Positions 16,683 to 24,584 of a stretch of DNA of 64,000 nt are shown in pieces. Numbering within the stretch: the first letter of the stretch is position 1; each line of letters opens with the position of its first letter. The stretch spans positions 62,001 through 126,000 of the forward strand of contig NZ_JAEHFJ010000007.1 in assembly GCF_016406085.1 (NCBI RefSeq), given 5' to 3'. Both the position numbers and the translations under genes were made by a program. The notes beneath the pieces were generated by a model, which was not told the DNA's origin, did not search any database, and was given only the letters and a program-made list of their open reading frames with translations. This stretch comes from Aureibaculum flavum (GTDB taxonomy: Bacteria > Bacteroidota > Bacteroidia > Flavobacteriales > Flavobacteriaceae).

Positions 16683-17003
16683 ATGACCTTTAAAGAGTTT
16701 CGACAATATAAAGTGGTTCGATTTTTAAGCAACAGGTATATTCTTATTTTACTGTTGTTTTTAGTTTGGATGTTGTTTTTTGATGAGAATTCTTATTTGA
16801 ATCATCGAGAATTGAATCGGGAACGAAGTAAAATAAAAAATACGATTGAGTTTTATGATGATGGATCTGAATACGATAAAAAATTAATTAAAAATTTACA
16901 AGATCCAGACTCGTTAGAAAAATTTGCTAGAGAAGAATATAAGATGAAGCGGAAAGATGAAGACATCTTTATTATTGATTTTGATTCAATAAAAGAAAAA
17001 TAA
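16683..17003 (+). CDS. FtsB/DivIC-like septum formation protein
   Basis: 106 residues: a short cytoplasmic N-terminus, one membrane helix (~residues 19-35, ILILLLFLVWMLFF), then a short coiled coil and the family ending KFAREEYKMKRKDEDIFII, which matches the AREKY-M-K-EDVF pattern of FtsB/DivIC. Such proteins belong to the divisome complex with FtsL and FtsQ and help activate septal peptidoglycan synthesis. It starts directly after the udk stop codon and its own stop overlaps the next start by one base (TAATG), so the three genes are one transcription unit. Confidence 0.88.
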   Translation: MTFKEFRQYKVVRFLSNRYILILLLFLVWMLFFDENSYLNHRELNRERSKIKNTIEFYDDGSEYDKKLIKNLQDPDSLEKFAREEYKMKRKDEDIFIIDFDSIKEK

Positions 17004-18382
17004 TGAGCCATTTTTTATTTGACGAATTTTATCAAGTATCTGCCAAAGAATGGAAACAAAAGATTCAATTTGATCTTAAAGGAGCCGATTATAATAAAAC
17101 GTTGGTTTGGGAGTCTAATGAAGGTATAAAAGTAAAACCTTTTTACCATAAAGACGACACCAAGTTTTTACCTATCGTTACTTCTAAAAAGAAATACTCT
17201 ATTTGTCAATCTATATTTATTTCTGACGTTAAAGTCGCTAGTTTTTTAGCAAAAGACGCCCTAAAACGAGGGGCAAAGTCTATTGAGTTTGAAGCTCATG
17301 CTGAATTCGATATTCATCAATTACTTGACCAGATACTTCATTCTGGAGATACAAAAGATAATGTTCAAATTTATTTTAAACTTAATTTTTTATCGGAAAC
17401 GTTTTTAATAAGACTAATTGAGAAATGTGATGACCTACCTGTTTTTCTGAATGTTGATTTAATTGGTAATCTTGCCAAAACGGGTAATTGGTTTAAAAAC
17501 AAAAAAGAAGACTATACTGTTTTAGAAAACATACTTAAAAAAGCTACAACAAATGCCAATGTACTTTCTGTTGATGCTGGACTATACCAGAATGCAGGTG
17601 CAGATATTGTTCAGCAAGTGGCTTATACTCTAGGTCATGGTAATGAATACTTAAATACGATTACTGGTGATACAAAACAAATTGTTGACGCGATCTCATT
17701 TCAATTTGCTATTGGTGGCAATTACTTCTTTGAAATTGCCAAACTGAGGGCTTTTGAATATTTATGGCAATTACTTACCAAGGAATATGATGTTAATATA
17801 AAAGCGGAGTTGTTTGTAAAACCAAGTTTACGCAATAAAACATTGTATGATTCTAGTGTAAATATGTTACGCACTACAACGGAATGTATGAGTGCAATTT
17901 TGGGTGGAGCGGATGTTATTTCTAATGTGTCTTATGATAGTTTATATCATAAAAAAAATGAATTTGGTGAACGAATTGCAAGAAATCAACTTTTAATTTT
18001 ACAGGAAGAAAGTTACTTTAAAGAGGTGAGTCAGGTCGCTGAAGGTTCTTATTATATAGAGTCGTTAACCAAAGAAATTACTGAAAAGGCGTTACAGTTA
18101 TTTAAAAATATTGAAAAAAGTGGTGGTTTTTTAAACCAATTAGAGGCCGGTACAATTCAACGTAAAATTGAGCAAAGTGCAGTAAAGGAACAGCAGCTCT
18201 TTGATAAAGGAGAAATAACCTTGTTAGGAGGCAACAAATATTCTAATGTCGATGAAAGAATGAAGACTGAATTAGAATTGTATCCATTCGTGAAAATAAA
18301 ACCACGTAAAACGGAAATTAGACCAATTATTACGAAAAGATTGGCTGAGAGTTTGGAACAGGAAAGGATAGAAAAAGAATAA
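17003..18382 (+). CDS. mutA: Methylmalonyl-CoA mutase small-subunit-like protein
   Basis: 459 residues. The sequence follows the TIM-barrel part of the mutase small (beta) chain: an N-terminal FDEFYQVSAKEWKQKIQFDLKG, FQFAIGGNYFFEIAKLRAFEYLW in the middle and VAEGSYYIESLTKEITEKAL toward the end. In characterised heterodimers this chain is catalytically silent and supports the large chain. It lacks the C-terminal B12-like domain of the longer small subunits, which are about 620 residues. It overlaps the preceding gene by one base and runs straight into the catalytic chain (stop 18382, ATG 18383). The subunit assignment is firm; the substrate of the complex is doubtful because of the partner's active site. 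Confidence 0.85.
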   Translation: MSHFLFDEFYQVSAKEWKQKIQFDLKGADYNKTLVWESNEGIKVKPFYHKDDTKFLPIVTSKKKYSICQSIFISDVKVASFLAKDALKRGAKSIEFEAHAEFDIHQLLDQILHSGDTKDNVQIYFKLNFLSETFLIRLIEKCDDLPVFLNVDLIGNLAKTGNWFKNKKEDYTVLENILKKATTNANVLSVDAGLYQNAGADIVQQVAYTLGHGNEYLNTITGDTKQIVDAISFQFAIGGNYFFEIAKLRAFEYLWQLLTKEYDVNIKAELFVKPSLRNKTLYDSSVNMLRTTTECMSAILGGADVISNVSYDSLYHKKNEFGERIARNQLLILQEESYFKEVSQVAEGSYYIESLTKEITEKALQLFKNIEKSGGFLNQLEAGTIQRKIEQSAVKEQQLFDKGEITLLGGNKYSNVDERMKTELELYPFVKIKPRKTEIRPIITKRLAESLEQERIEKE

Positions 18383-19915
18383 ATGCCAAGAAAAAACATC
18401 CAACATATAAAATTGAATACAATGAGTTCTGAAGATAGAACGCAAGAGTTTCAACATGAAAATTTTGTGGCAGGTATTGCACCCTTTCTTCGTGGTAATA
18501 ATTCCACAATGTACGTGAGTAACCCATGGACTATTCGTGAATGTGTTGATTTTTCAACTGTTGAAGAAACGAATTCTTTTTATAGAAAAAATATCGCAAA
18601 GGGGCAAAAAGGATTATATGTGATGTTGAACACGACAACACATCATGGTTTTGATTCAGATGCTGAAGAAGGAAGTAAATCAGGTCTTGTCATCGATTCT
18701 ATTGAGGATATGAAAATTCTCTTTGATCAAATTCCTTTAGATGAAATCTCTATTTTTATGTCGATTAATGGAGTTGTATTACCCATTTTGGCATTTTATA
18801 TTGCAGCTGCTAAAGAGCAAGGAGTAAATGTATCACAATTAAGTGGAACTATCCAAAGTGATATTCTTAACGAGTTAACGATGCAAAGTACAGATCTATC
18901 TCTACCAATAGCTTCAATGAAAATTAGTATTGATATTTTTGATTTTACAAGTGAAAATATGCCTAAATTCAGTTCAAGTTCAATATCTGGCTATCAAATT
19001 CAAGAAGTAGGTGCTACACCTGAAATTGAATTAGCATATACATTGGCTAAGGGTTTAGAATACCTAAGAATGGGTTTAAATTCTGGCGAGGATATCGATA
19101 CGTTGGCTTTAAAATTATCTTTTTCATGGTGTATAGGTATGGAGCATTTTAAGGAGATTGCTAAACTTAGAGCAGGAAGAATGTTATGGGCAAAAATTGT
19201 AAAACAATTCAATCCCAAAAAGCAAGAATCAATGGCTCTTCGTTCTCATTGTAGAACTAGTAAAAGTAGTTTAATGACACGAGATCCTTTTAATAATTTC
19301 GCAAGAACTACAATTGAAGCTATGGCTGCTGCTTTTGGAGGTACACAATCTTTGTGTAGTCCTGCATTTGATGCAGGGATAAAATTACCATCTGATATAT
19401 CACACAGAAAAGCAAATTCTACTCAAATTTATATTCAAGAGGAAACCAATATAACAAAAACAGTTGATCCTTGGGCAGGATCTTATTATGTAGAGGAATT
19501 AACTGAAAAGATGGCCAAAGAAGCTTGGAAATTGATTCAAGAAATTGAAGAACTTGGTGGTTTGTCTAAAGCTATTGAACTAGGAATTCCTAAAATGAGA
19601 ATAGAAGTAGCGGCCGCAAAAAAACAAGCTACTATTGATAGTGGAGAAGCTATTAAAGTAGGTGTTCAAAAATATCAATTTAAGGAGAAAGCTGTTTCAG
19701 CTTCTTTAGCTGCAGATAATGACGCTCAAATAAAAAGATTAAAAACCTTGAAATCGAATAGGAATCAACAACTAGTAGATGCCGCACTTTTAAATTTAAG
19801 TACTAATGCCAAATCAGGAACGGGAAATTTATTAGCTTTGGCTGTAGTCGCTGCAGAACACAGAGCTACACTAAAAGAAATGTGTAAAGCATTAGGAATA
19901 GCTGCTGATAAATAA
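18383..19915 (+). CDS. Acyl-CoA mutase catalytic chain (methylmalonyl-CoA mutase family), lacking its B12 domain and with altered active site
   Basis: 510 residues, where usual large chains have about 700 because they include the B12 domain; here that domain is the next gene. The barrel aligns throughout (SNPWTIRECVDFSTVEETN, GTIQSDIL, LSFSWCIGMEHFKEIAKLRA, VDPWAGSYYVEELT). Tyr44 matches Tyr89 of the Propionibacterium enzyme. Other key positions differ: Arg207 becomes Gln168, His244 becomes Gln205 (SGYQIQE), the Arg of THRGYDSD becomes His88, and the Arg of RPWT becomes Asn47. Arg-to-Gln at 207 is also found in isobutyryl-CoA mutase, which is likewise split. The substrate is therefore probably not methylmalonyl-CoA, or the protein is impaired. 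Confidence 0.8.
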   Translation: MPRKNIQHIKLNTMSSEDRTQEFQHENFVAGIAPFLRGNNSTMYVSNPWTIRECVDFSTVEETNSFYRKNIAKGQKGLYVMLNTTTHHGFDSDAEEGSKSGLVIDSIEDMKILFDQIPLDEISIFMSINGVVLPILAFYIAAAKEQGVNVSQLSGTIQSDILNELTMQSTDLSLPIASMKISIDIFDFTSENMPKFSSSSISGYQIQEVGATPEIELAYTLAKGLEYLRMGLNSGEDIDTLALKLSFSWCIGMEHFKEIAKLRAGRMLWAKIVKQFNPKKQESMALRSHCRTSKSSLMTRDPFNNFARTTIEAMAAAFGGTQSLCSPAFDAGIKLPSDISHRKANSTQIYIQEETNITKTVDPWAGSYYVEELTEKMAKEAWKLIQEIEELGGLSKAIELGIPKMRIEVAAAKKQATIDSGEAIKVGVQKYQFKEKAVSASLAADNDAQIKRLKTLKSNRNQQLVDAALLNLSTNAKSGTGNLLALAVVAAEHRATLKEMCKALGIAADK

Positions 19916-19936
19916 AATTAAAATTTAATTATTGAC

Positions 19937-20410
19937 ATGAAAAGTAAGGCAACCAAAAATGATAATCAATTTAAAAAGGCATCAGAATTATCTGATTCAT
20001 TTGCTGAATTAGAAGGTCGTCGTCCGCGAATTATGTTGGCAACAATGGGGCAAGATGATCATTATCTTGAAGTAAAAGTAGTAGCTACGAGTTTTGCAGA
20101 TTTAGGTTTTGATGTAGATATTGGTCCGTTATTTCAAACTCCCAAAGAGGCCGCAAAACAAGCCGTAGAAAATGATGTTCATATATTAGGTGTTTTGTCT
20201 TTAGCTGATGGAAATAAAATTTTAATTCCACAAGTTATAGAAGAACTGAAAAAATATGGTAGAGAAGATATAATGGTTATCGCCGGTGGTGTTATACCTC
20301 CAAATGATTATCAGCTTTTAATTGATAGTGGGGTAATGATCGTATTTAGCCCAGAAACCAATATTTCCGAAGCTGCCATTGATATATTACAATTATTAAT
20401 TGAAAGTTAG
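19937..20410 (+). CDS. Separate cobalamin-binding subunit of the acyl-CoA mutase
   Basis: 157 residues; the first ~27 are a linker, then comes the B12-binding Rossmann fold ([55 protein letters not shown]). The lower-ligand motif D-x-H-x-x-G keeps Asp40 and His42, but its Gly is Glu45. The SxL motif reads LSL and the following AGH is DGN. Base-off binding through His42 is still conceivable. The gap to the catalytic chain is 21 bases with stops in between, so this is a true gene split rather than a simple frameshift. Split chains are known for isobutyryl-CoA and 2-hydroxyisobutyryl-CoA mutases. Confidence 0.8.
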   Translation: MKSKATKNDNQFKKASELSDSFAELEGRRPRIMLATMGQDDHYLEVKVVATSFADLGFDVDIGPLFQTPKEAAKQAVENDVHILGVLSLADGNKILIPQVIEELKKYGREDIMVIAGGVIPPNDYQLLIDSGVMIVFSPETNISEAAIDILQLLIES

Positions 20411-20413
20411 ATT

Positions 20414-21250
20414 CTATTTCAATAATCTAACTCCCGACTCTTCTAATGTAATAGCTCTATTTTTATACAGAAACCCTATTGCTTTTTTAAATGCCTTTTT
20501 ACTCATACCTAGAGTGCTGTATATTTCTTCAGGAGAGCTTTTATCCGTTAATGGAAGTAAACCATCGTTTTTAGATAGAGCGGTTAGAATCAAGTTGCTA
20601 TTCGCATCGTTAAATTTTCTATATCCAATAGGTTGAATTGAGATGTCAATATGATTGTCTTCTCTTACTTTTTTTACATATCCTTTTAATTGATCTCCAA
20701 TGTTAATGGTAGTAAAAACTTCATTTTCATAAACAAGTCCTTTGTGTTCATTATTTATAATAACAACATAGCCTAAATCTGTTTGTTGATAGACTAACAA
20801 ATCGACTTCTTCTCCAGCTTCTATAGTAATATTTATATTTTGTAATTGCTTTTCAATATAACTGCTAGCAAACAATCTATTGGTAGCTTCATCTATATCT
20901 AAATACACAACATACCATTTACCTTCAGCCATTTCATCTTTTTGCTCACCAAAAGGTACTAGTAGATCTTTGTCTAATCCCCAATTTAAAAATGCACCAA
21001 CTTTAGTTAAAGCCACTACTTGAAGTAATGCAAATTGATACAATTGTATTTTTGGTTTTTTAAAAGTAGCTACCTTTTTTCCATCATTGTCATGATAAAC
21101 AAAGACTTCAATTGAGGTTCCTATTTCAGAATTTTCTGGCGTAATTTGTTCAGAACAGAACACCTTTTCATCGTCAATATCATTTAAAATGAATCCATCT
21201 TCTGTTTTCTCTAAAATGTTAAGTGTATTGTATTCTCCTAAAGTGATCAT
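20414..21250 (-). CDS. cvfB: CvfB-type S1 RNA-binding protein
   Basis: 278 residues, cytoplasmic. Three S1-like beta-barrels follow one another (~1-65, 70-140, 145-210), e.g. EAGEEVDLLVYQQTDLGYVV and NIGDQLKGYVKKVREDNHIDI, and the C-terminus is a winged-helix module (SPEEIYSTLGMSKKAFKKAIGFLYKNRAITLEE). This is the domain order of CvfB/YitL. CvfB proteins bind RNA; in Staphylococcus aureus the homologue affects virulence gene expression. It ends four bases from the convergent B12-subunit gene and is the last gene of a minus-strand run with the cupin and amidase genes. Confidence 0.9.
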   Translation of the reverse strand: MITLGEYNTLNILEKTEDGFILNDIDDEKVFCSEQITPENSEIGTSIEVFVYHDNDGKKVATFKKPKIQLYQFALLQVVALTKVGAFLNWGLDKDLLVPFGEQKDEMAEGKWYVVYLDIDEATNRLFASSYIEKQLQNINITIEAGEEVDLLVYQQTDLGYVVIINNEHKGLVYENEVFTTINIGDQLKGYVKKVREDNHIDISIQPIGYRKFNDANSNLILTALSKNDGLLPLTDKSSPEEIYSTLGMSKKAFKKAIGFLYKNRAITLEESGVRLLK

Positions 21251-21289
21251 TACTATAATTTTTTGCGAAAGTACTGTTTCTTTTTATAA

Positions 21290-21649
21290 TTAAATTGTAT
21301 CCAACCTTTGTTTCGTTAATTTATCCTTAACCTCTCCGGTATGTTTTATTGAAGAAGGTTCAAAAAGTAAGACCCAAACTTCATTTATGGCAACGGGTTT
21401 ATGGTCTATTCCTTTTGGGATGATAAGCATTTCACTTTCTTTTAATTTTACCTTTTTGTCTCTAAACTCAATTGTTAATGTTCCTTTTATAATAAAAAAC
21501 AATTCGTCTTCCTCTTTATGATTGTGCCAAACAAATTCACCTTTTAGTTTTGCTAACTTTACATCTTGTCCGTTTAATTGACCAATAATTTTTGGTGTCC
21601 AATGCTCTTGAAAAAGCGAAAATTTATCATTTAAATTAATAACTTCCAT
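21290..21649 (-). CDS. Small cupin-domain protein
   Basis: 119 residues, a single cupin barrel. Motif 1 is VWHNHKEEDELFFIIKG (metal ligands His, His, Glu), motif 2 is LIIPKGIDHKPVA. There is no signal peptide. Stand-alone cupins of this size may be enzymes or metabolite sensors, and the sequence does not show which. It starts four bases after the amidase stop codon, so it belongs to that transcript, and the two may act on related compounds. Confidence 0.85.
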   Translation of the reverse strand: MEVINLNDKFSLFQEHWTPKIIGQLNGQDVKLAKLKGEFVWHNHKEEDELFFIIKGTLTIEFRDKKVKLKESEMLIIPKGIDHKPVAINEVWVLLFEPSSIKHTGEVKDKLTKQRLDTI

Positions 21650-21653
21650 TGGG

Positions 21654-23261
21654 TTAATTTTCTAAAAATTGAGGGGCTTTTCTGTGTTGTGTTCCTTGTT
21701 CGTAAGCATAAGCAATTTCTATAAGTATAGGTTCGCTCCAAGCTCTCCCAAAAAAGGAAATTCCTACAGGTAAGGCATCTATAAACCCCATAGGAACAGT
21801 AATGTTTGGATATCCAGCTCTTGCCGCAGGTGAAGAACTTCCTAAACCAAAAGAATCACCATTGATATGATCTGTTTTCCATGCCGGACCTCCAGTTGGT
21901 GAAATTATGGCATCTAAATTATGCTCATCCATAACTTTATCTATACCATTTTCTCTAGCACCACTAAGCATTTTTGATAATGTTTCTTTATAAGCCTCAC
22001 TATCTAAGCCTTTTTTTTCTTGAGCCATTTCTAAATATCTCTGATTATAAAATGCCATTTCGATGGAGTCTTTTTTGTTGAATGAAATTAACGCTTCTAA
22101 GTTTTTGATTTTTCCATCTTTTCCTAATGACTTAAAGTAGTTATTAAGTCCATCTTTGTATTCAAATAACATTACTTGAAAAGATAATCCGCCTACATTA
22201 TTATCTGAGATTTTATTAATTTCCACAACTTCTGCACCTTGACTTTTTATAAATGCTACGGCATCATTAAAAAGGGTATCCACTTTATAATTATTACCCA
22301 GAGGAGCCGTATAAATTCCAATTTTTTTACCTTTTAGTCCATCTTCATTTAAAAACTGGGTATAATCACTTTTAAAATTGTTATGGCTAACTAAGGTCTT
22401 ACTATCAGTAGAATCAACACCTGTTAATGCACCTAAACATATGACAGCATCGGTTAGTGTTCTAGACATGGGGCCTGCTGTGTCTTGTGTAAATGATATT
22501 GGAATAATACCTGAACGGCTTATTAAGCCAACAGTTGGTTTTATACCTACAATACCATTGTTATTCGAAGGGCAAACAATTGAGCCATTTGTTTCTGTAC
22601 CTATGGCTAAGACTGTTAAATTTGCAGAAACAGCGACGCCAGAACCAGCACTTGAACCACATGGGTTTCTATCTAAAACATATGGGTTTTTTGTTTGACC
22701 TCCAATACCGCTCCATCCACTTGATGACATTTCGCCTCTAAAGTTGGCCCATTCGCTTAAATTTGCTTTTCCTAGAATTACGGCCCCAGCTTCTCTTAAT
22801 TTTTTAGCAACGTAGCTATCTTGTAAAGGTTTTGAATTCTGAAGAGCTCTTGAACCTGCTGTAGTAAACATATGATCATTGGTGTCTATGTTATCTTTTA
22901 ATAAAACAGGTATTCCATGCATGGCACCTCTAGATTTTCCAGCTTTTAATTCTTTATCTAGTGCTGCAGCAATTGATAATGCATCTGGGTTTACTTGTAT
23001 GATAGAATTTAAATTCGGCCCACTTTTATCTATACGTTCTATTTGATCGATATAATTCTGAATTACTTCTGTTATGGTGAAATCTTCATTATTATATCCC
23101 TCTTGTAATTCTGCAATTGTAATTTCTTCCAATTCAAAATTATTAGTTGAGCTGTTTGATTTATTTTGATCTTTTTTAGAAGTGCAGGAGATAACTAATA
23201 AGAAAATTATAATAGATGTTATCTTAAAAAAGAAAGTGTTTGAATTTGGTTTTAGTAGCAT
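21654..23261 (-). CDS. Amidase-signature family lipoprotein
   Basis: 535 residues. A lipobox (LVISC, Cys26 region) suggests export as a lipoprotein. The amidase signature fold is complete: catalytic Lys in GIPVLLKDNIDT, the Gly/Ser-rich GSSAGSGVAVSANL, and the nucleophile Ser in ETNGSIVCPS, giving a Ser-cisSer-Lys triad. The C-terminal part (PITVPMGFIDALPVGISFFG) is also typical. These enzymes hydrolyse amides, and the closest familiar group are the exported amidases often annotated as GatA-like; it is not part of a GatCAB cluster here. Substrate unknown. Start codon at 23261 gives the signal peptide. Confidence 0.88.
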   Translation of the reverse strand: MLLKPNSNTFFFKITSIIIFLLVISCTSKKDQNKSNSSTNNFELEEITIAELQEGYNNEDFTITEVIQNYIDQIERIDKSGPNLNSIIQVNPDALSIAAALDKELKAGKSRGAMHGIPVLLKDNIDTNDHMFTTAGSRALQNSKPLQDSYVAKKLREAGAVILGKANLSEWANFRGEMSSSGWSGIGGQTKNPYVLDRNPCGSSAGSGVAVSANLTVLAIGTETNGSIVCPSNNNGIVGIKPTVGLISRSGIIPISFTQDTAGPMSRTLTDAVICLGALTGVDSTDSKTLVSHNNFKSDYTQFLNEDGLKGKKIGIYTAPLGNNYKVDTLFNDAVAFIKSQGAEVVEINKISDNNVGGLSFQVMLFEYKDGLNNYFKSLGKDGKIKNLEALISFNKKDSIEMAFYNQRYLEMAQEKKGLDSEAYKETLSKMLSGARENGIDKVMDEHNLDAIISPTGGPAWKTDHINGDSFGLGSSSPAARAGYPNITVPMGFIDALPVGISFFGRAWSEPILIEIAYAYEQGTQHRKAPQFLEN

Positions 23262-23302
23262 ATTTATTAGATTAATAAAGTATTGTACTAAGGTAATTAA
23301 AT

Positions 23303-23587
23303 TTATTTTATACTATCCATATGTTGTTGCACTTGATCAGAATACTCATCTACAACAACCCATTGATGATTACAAGTTGTTCCATGCTCTTCTTTCCATT
23401 TAGCATATGTACCGTATTCATCTACTTCACGAGTACTAATTAGTTCAACTTTTTTGCCAAATAACGAACGCTCAAAGTCTTGTACTCCACAAACTGAACA
23501 TGTTCTCCAAGTGGTTTTACTCGATAAAATTAACACTAGAAGTAATGCGAAAATTAGTGTTACCAAATACATTGACTTTATTTTCAA
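23303..23587 (-). CDS. Small membrane-anchored protein with CxxC motif
   Basis: 94 residues: one N-terminal membrane helix (MKIKSMYLVTLIFALLLVLI), then a short exported or cytoplasmic part with RTCSVCGVQDFE and a second cysteine in HGTTCNHQW. The two CxxC/CxH-like groups could bind zinc. I do not recognise the family. It stands 41 bases upstream of the amidase start and may be co-transcribed with it. Confidence 0.55.
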   Translation of the reverse strand: MKIKSMYLVTLIFALLLVLILSSKTTWRTCSVCGVQDFERSLFGKKVELISTREVDEYGTYAKWKEEHGTTCNHQWVVVDEYSDQVQQHMDSIK

Positions 23588-23620
23588 ATCTTGAATTTAA
23601 TTTTTGTAAAAGTTAAATAT

Positions 23621-23656
23621 AAAAAAAACCGAAGTATCTATCAAATACTTCGGTTT
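23621..23656 (-). terminator. Terminator downstream of the 23677-24450 gene
   Basis: ACCGAAGTAT, seven loop bases, ATACTTCGGT; on the minus strand a T-run follows, so it ends the minus-strand gene whose stop is at 23677. Confidence 0.88.
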
Positions 23657-23676
23657 AAATTTAGTTATAAATTTTG

Positions 23677-24450
23677 TTATTCTTCACTTTTACTAAGCAT
23701 GGCAGTTTGTAAGGCTGCTTCTTTTGAACTTAAAGTAAATGTGTATTTATCATCTAAAAATACTTGCATAAGCTCTCTTTCCTCACTTACCCAATAGTAC
23801 GCATCTTTCATTCCTTTACCTTGATGAACAAATTTATGAAGTTTCATATCCTTACCATTAATCTTAGTAGTTGTAGTACCTAAGTAATTAACAGTATGGT
23901 TTTTTAAAACATACAATTTCGTTTCGTCTAAAGCATTAAATTTAAATGTACCTCTTCTGTCAAAAGGTAATTTAGGAATAATTGCCCATAAATTAAATGT
24001 AGGAATTGTTCTTGCCGGTATTTTTAAAGTTGCATTGTATTTTGCAAAAGTAAAGCGTTGTACATCTGGATCTGAATCTATTTCGTCAACGTAGTCTCCT
24101 TTGAAATGCCAAAAAGATATATCATTTTTATCGGTCTTGATTTTTGTTCCTGTAAAATTTACAGGTTCAATATTAGAATCTATTGTACCGTGAAATTTAA
24201 ATTCTTTAGCGATTACCATTTTTTCAGATTCGCATGAAGTACTTAAACTGAAATTCAAAACTTCACTATCAAAATTGGCTTTTACTACCGTATTTATTGT
24301 ATTTTGATTGTTAGAATCTAATTTTTGAAAACTAATATAACCTTCAGTGTCTAATGAAGTATACCAATAAATGTTTTCTAAGTTTTCTTGCGAAAAACTA
24401 GTGATACTTAGGCATAACATGCCTAGAAATAAGGGGAGTTTTTTAATCAT
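23677..24450 (-). CDS. Exported protein of unknown function
   Basis: 257 residues with a clear signal peptide (KKLPLFLGMLCLSITSFSQ). The mature part is beta-rich with no catalytic motif I can name. Patterns such as GTFKFNALDETKLYVLKNHTV, TTTTKINGKDMKLHKFVHQG and AYYWVSEERELMQVFL recall the beta-barrel DUF3108-type periplasmic proteins, where a reporter-like line describes conversion of a modified sugar chain, but this is only a resemblance. It has its own terminator and stands alone between the small CxxC gene and the penicillin-binding protein gene. Confidence 0.6.
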   Translation of the reverse strand: MIKKLPLFLGMLCLSITSFSQENLENIYWYTSLDTEGYISFQKLDSNNQNTINTVVKANFDSEVLNFSLSTSCESEKMVIAKEFKFHGTIDSNIEPVNFTGTKIKTDKNDISFWHFKGDYVDEIDSDPDVQRFTFAKYNATLKIPARTIPTFNLWAIIPKLPFDRRGTFKFNALDETKLYVLKNHTVNYLGTTTTKINGKDMKLHKFVHQGKGMKDAYYWVSEERELMQVFLDDKYTFTLSSKEAALQTAMLSKSEE

Positions 24451-24584
24451 AGTGTTTTTTTATTAAGGTTAAAATTTTAAAATTGCATATAATTCTTCAC
24501 TGATAAAACAACTACAAGTCAAAAATTCCTACCTATAAAACTAAATTATTTGTAAATATACTACAATTTTTAATTGATTGTTTA

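Noticed and set aside
19905-19945. Sequencing frameshift as the cause of the split mutase
   Set aside because: The 21-base gap contains in-frame stops, a new ATG with its own linker follows, and part of the usual linker sequence is missing, so a single base change cannot join the genes.
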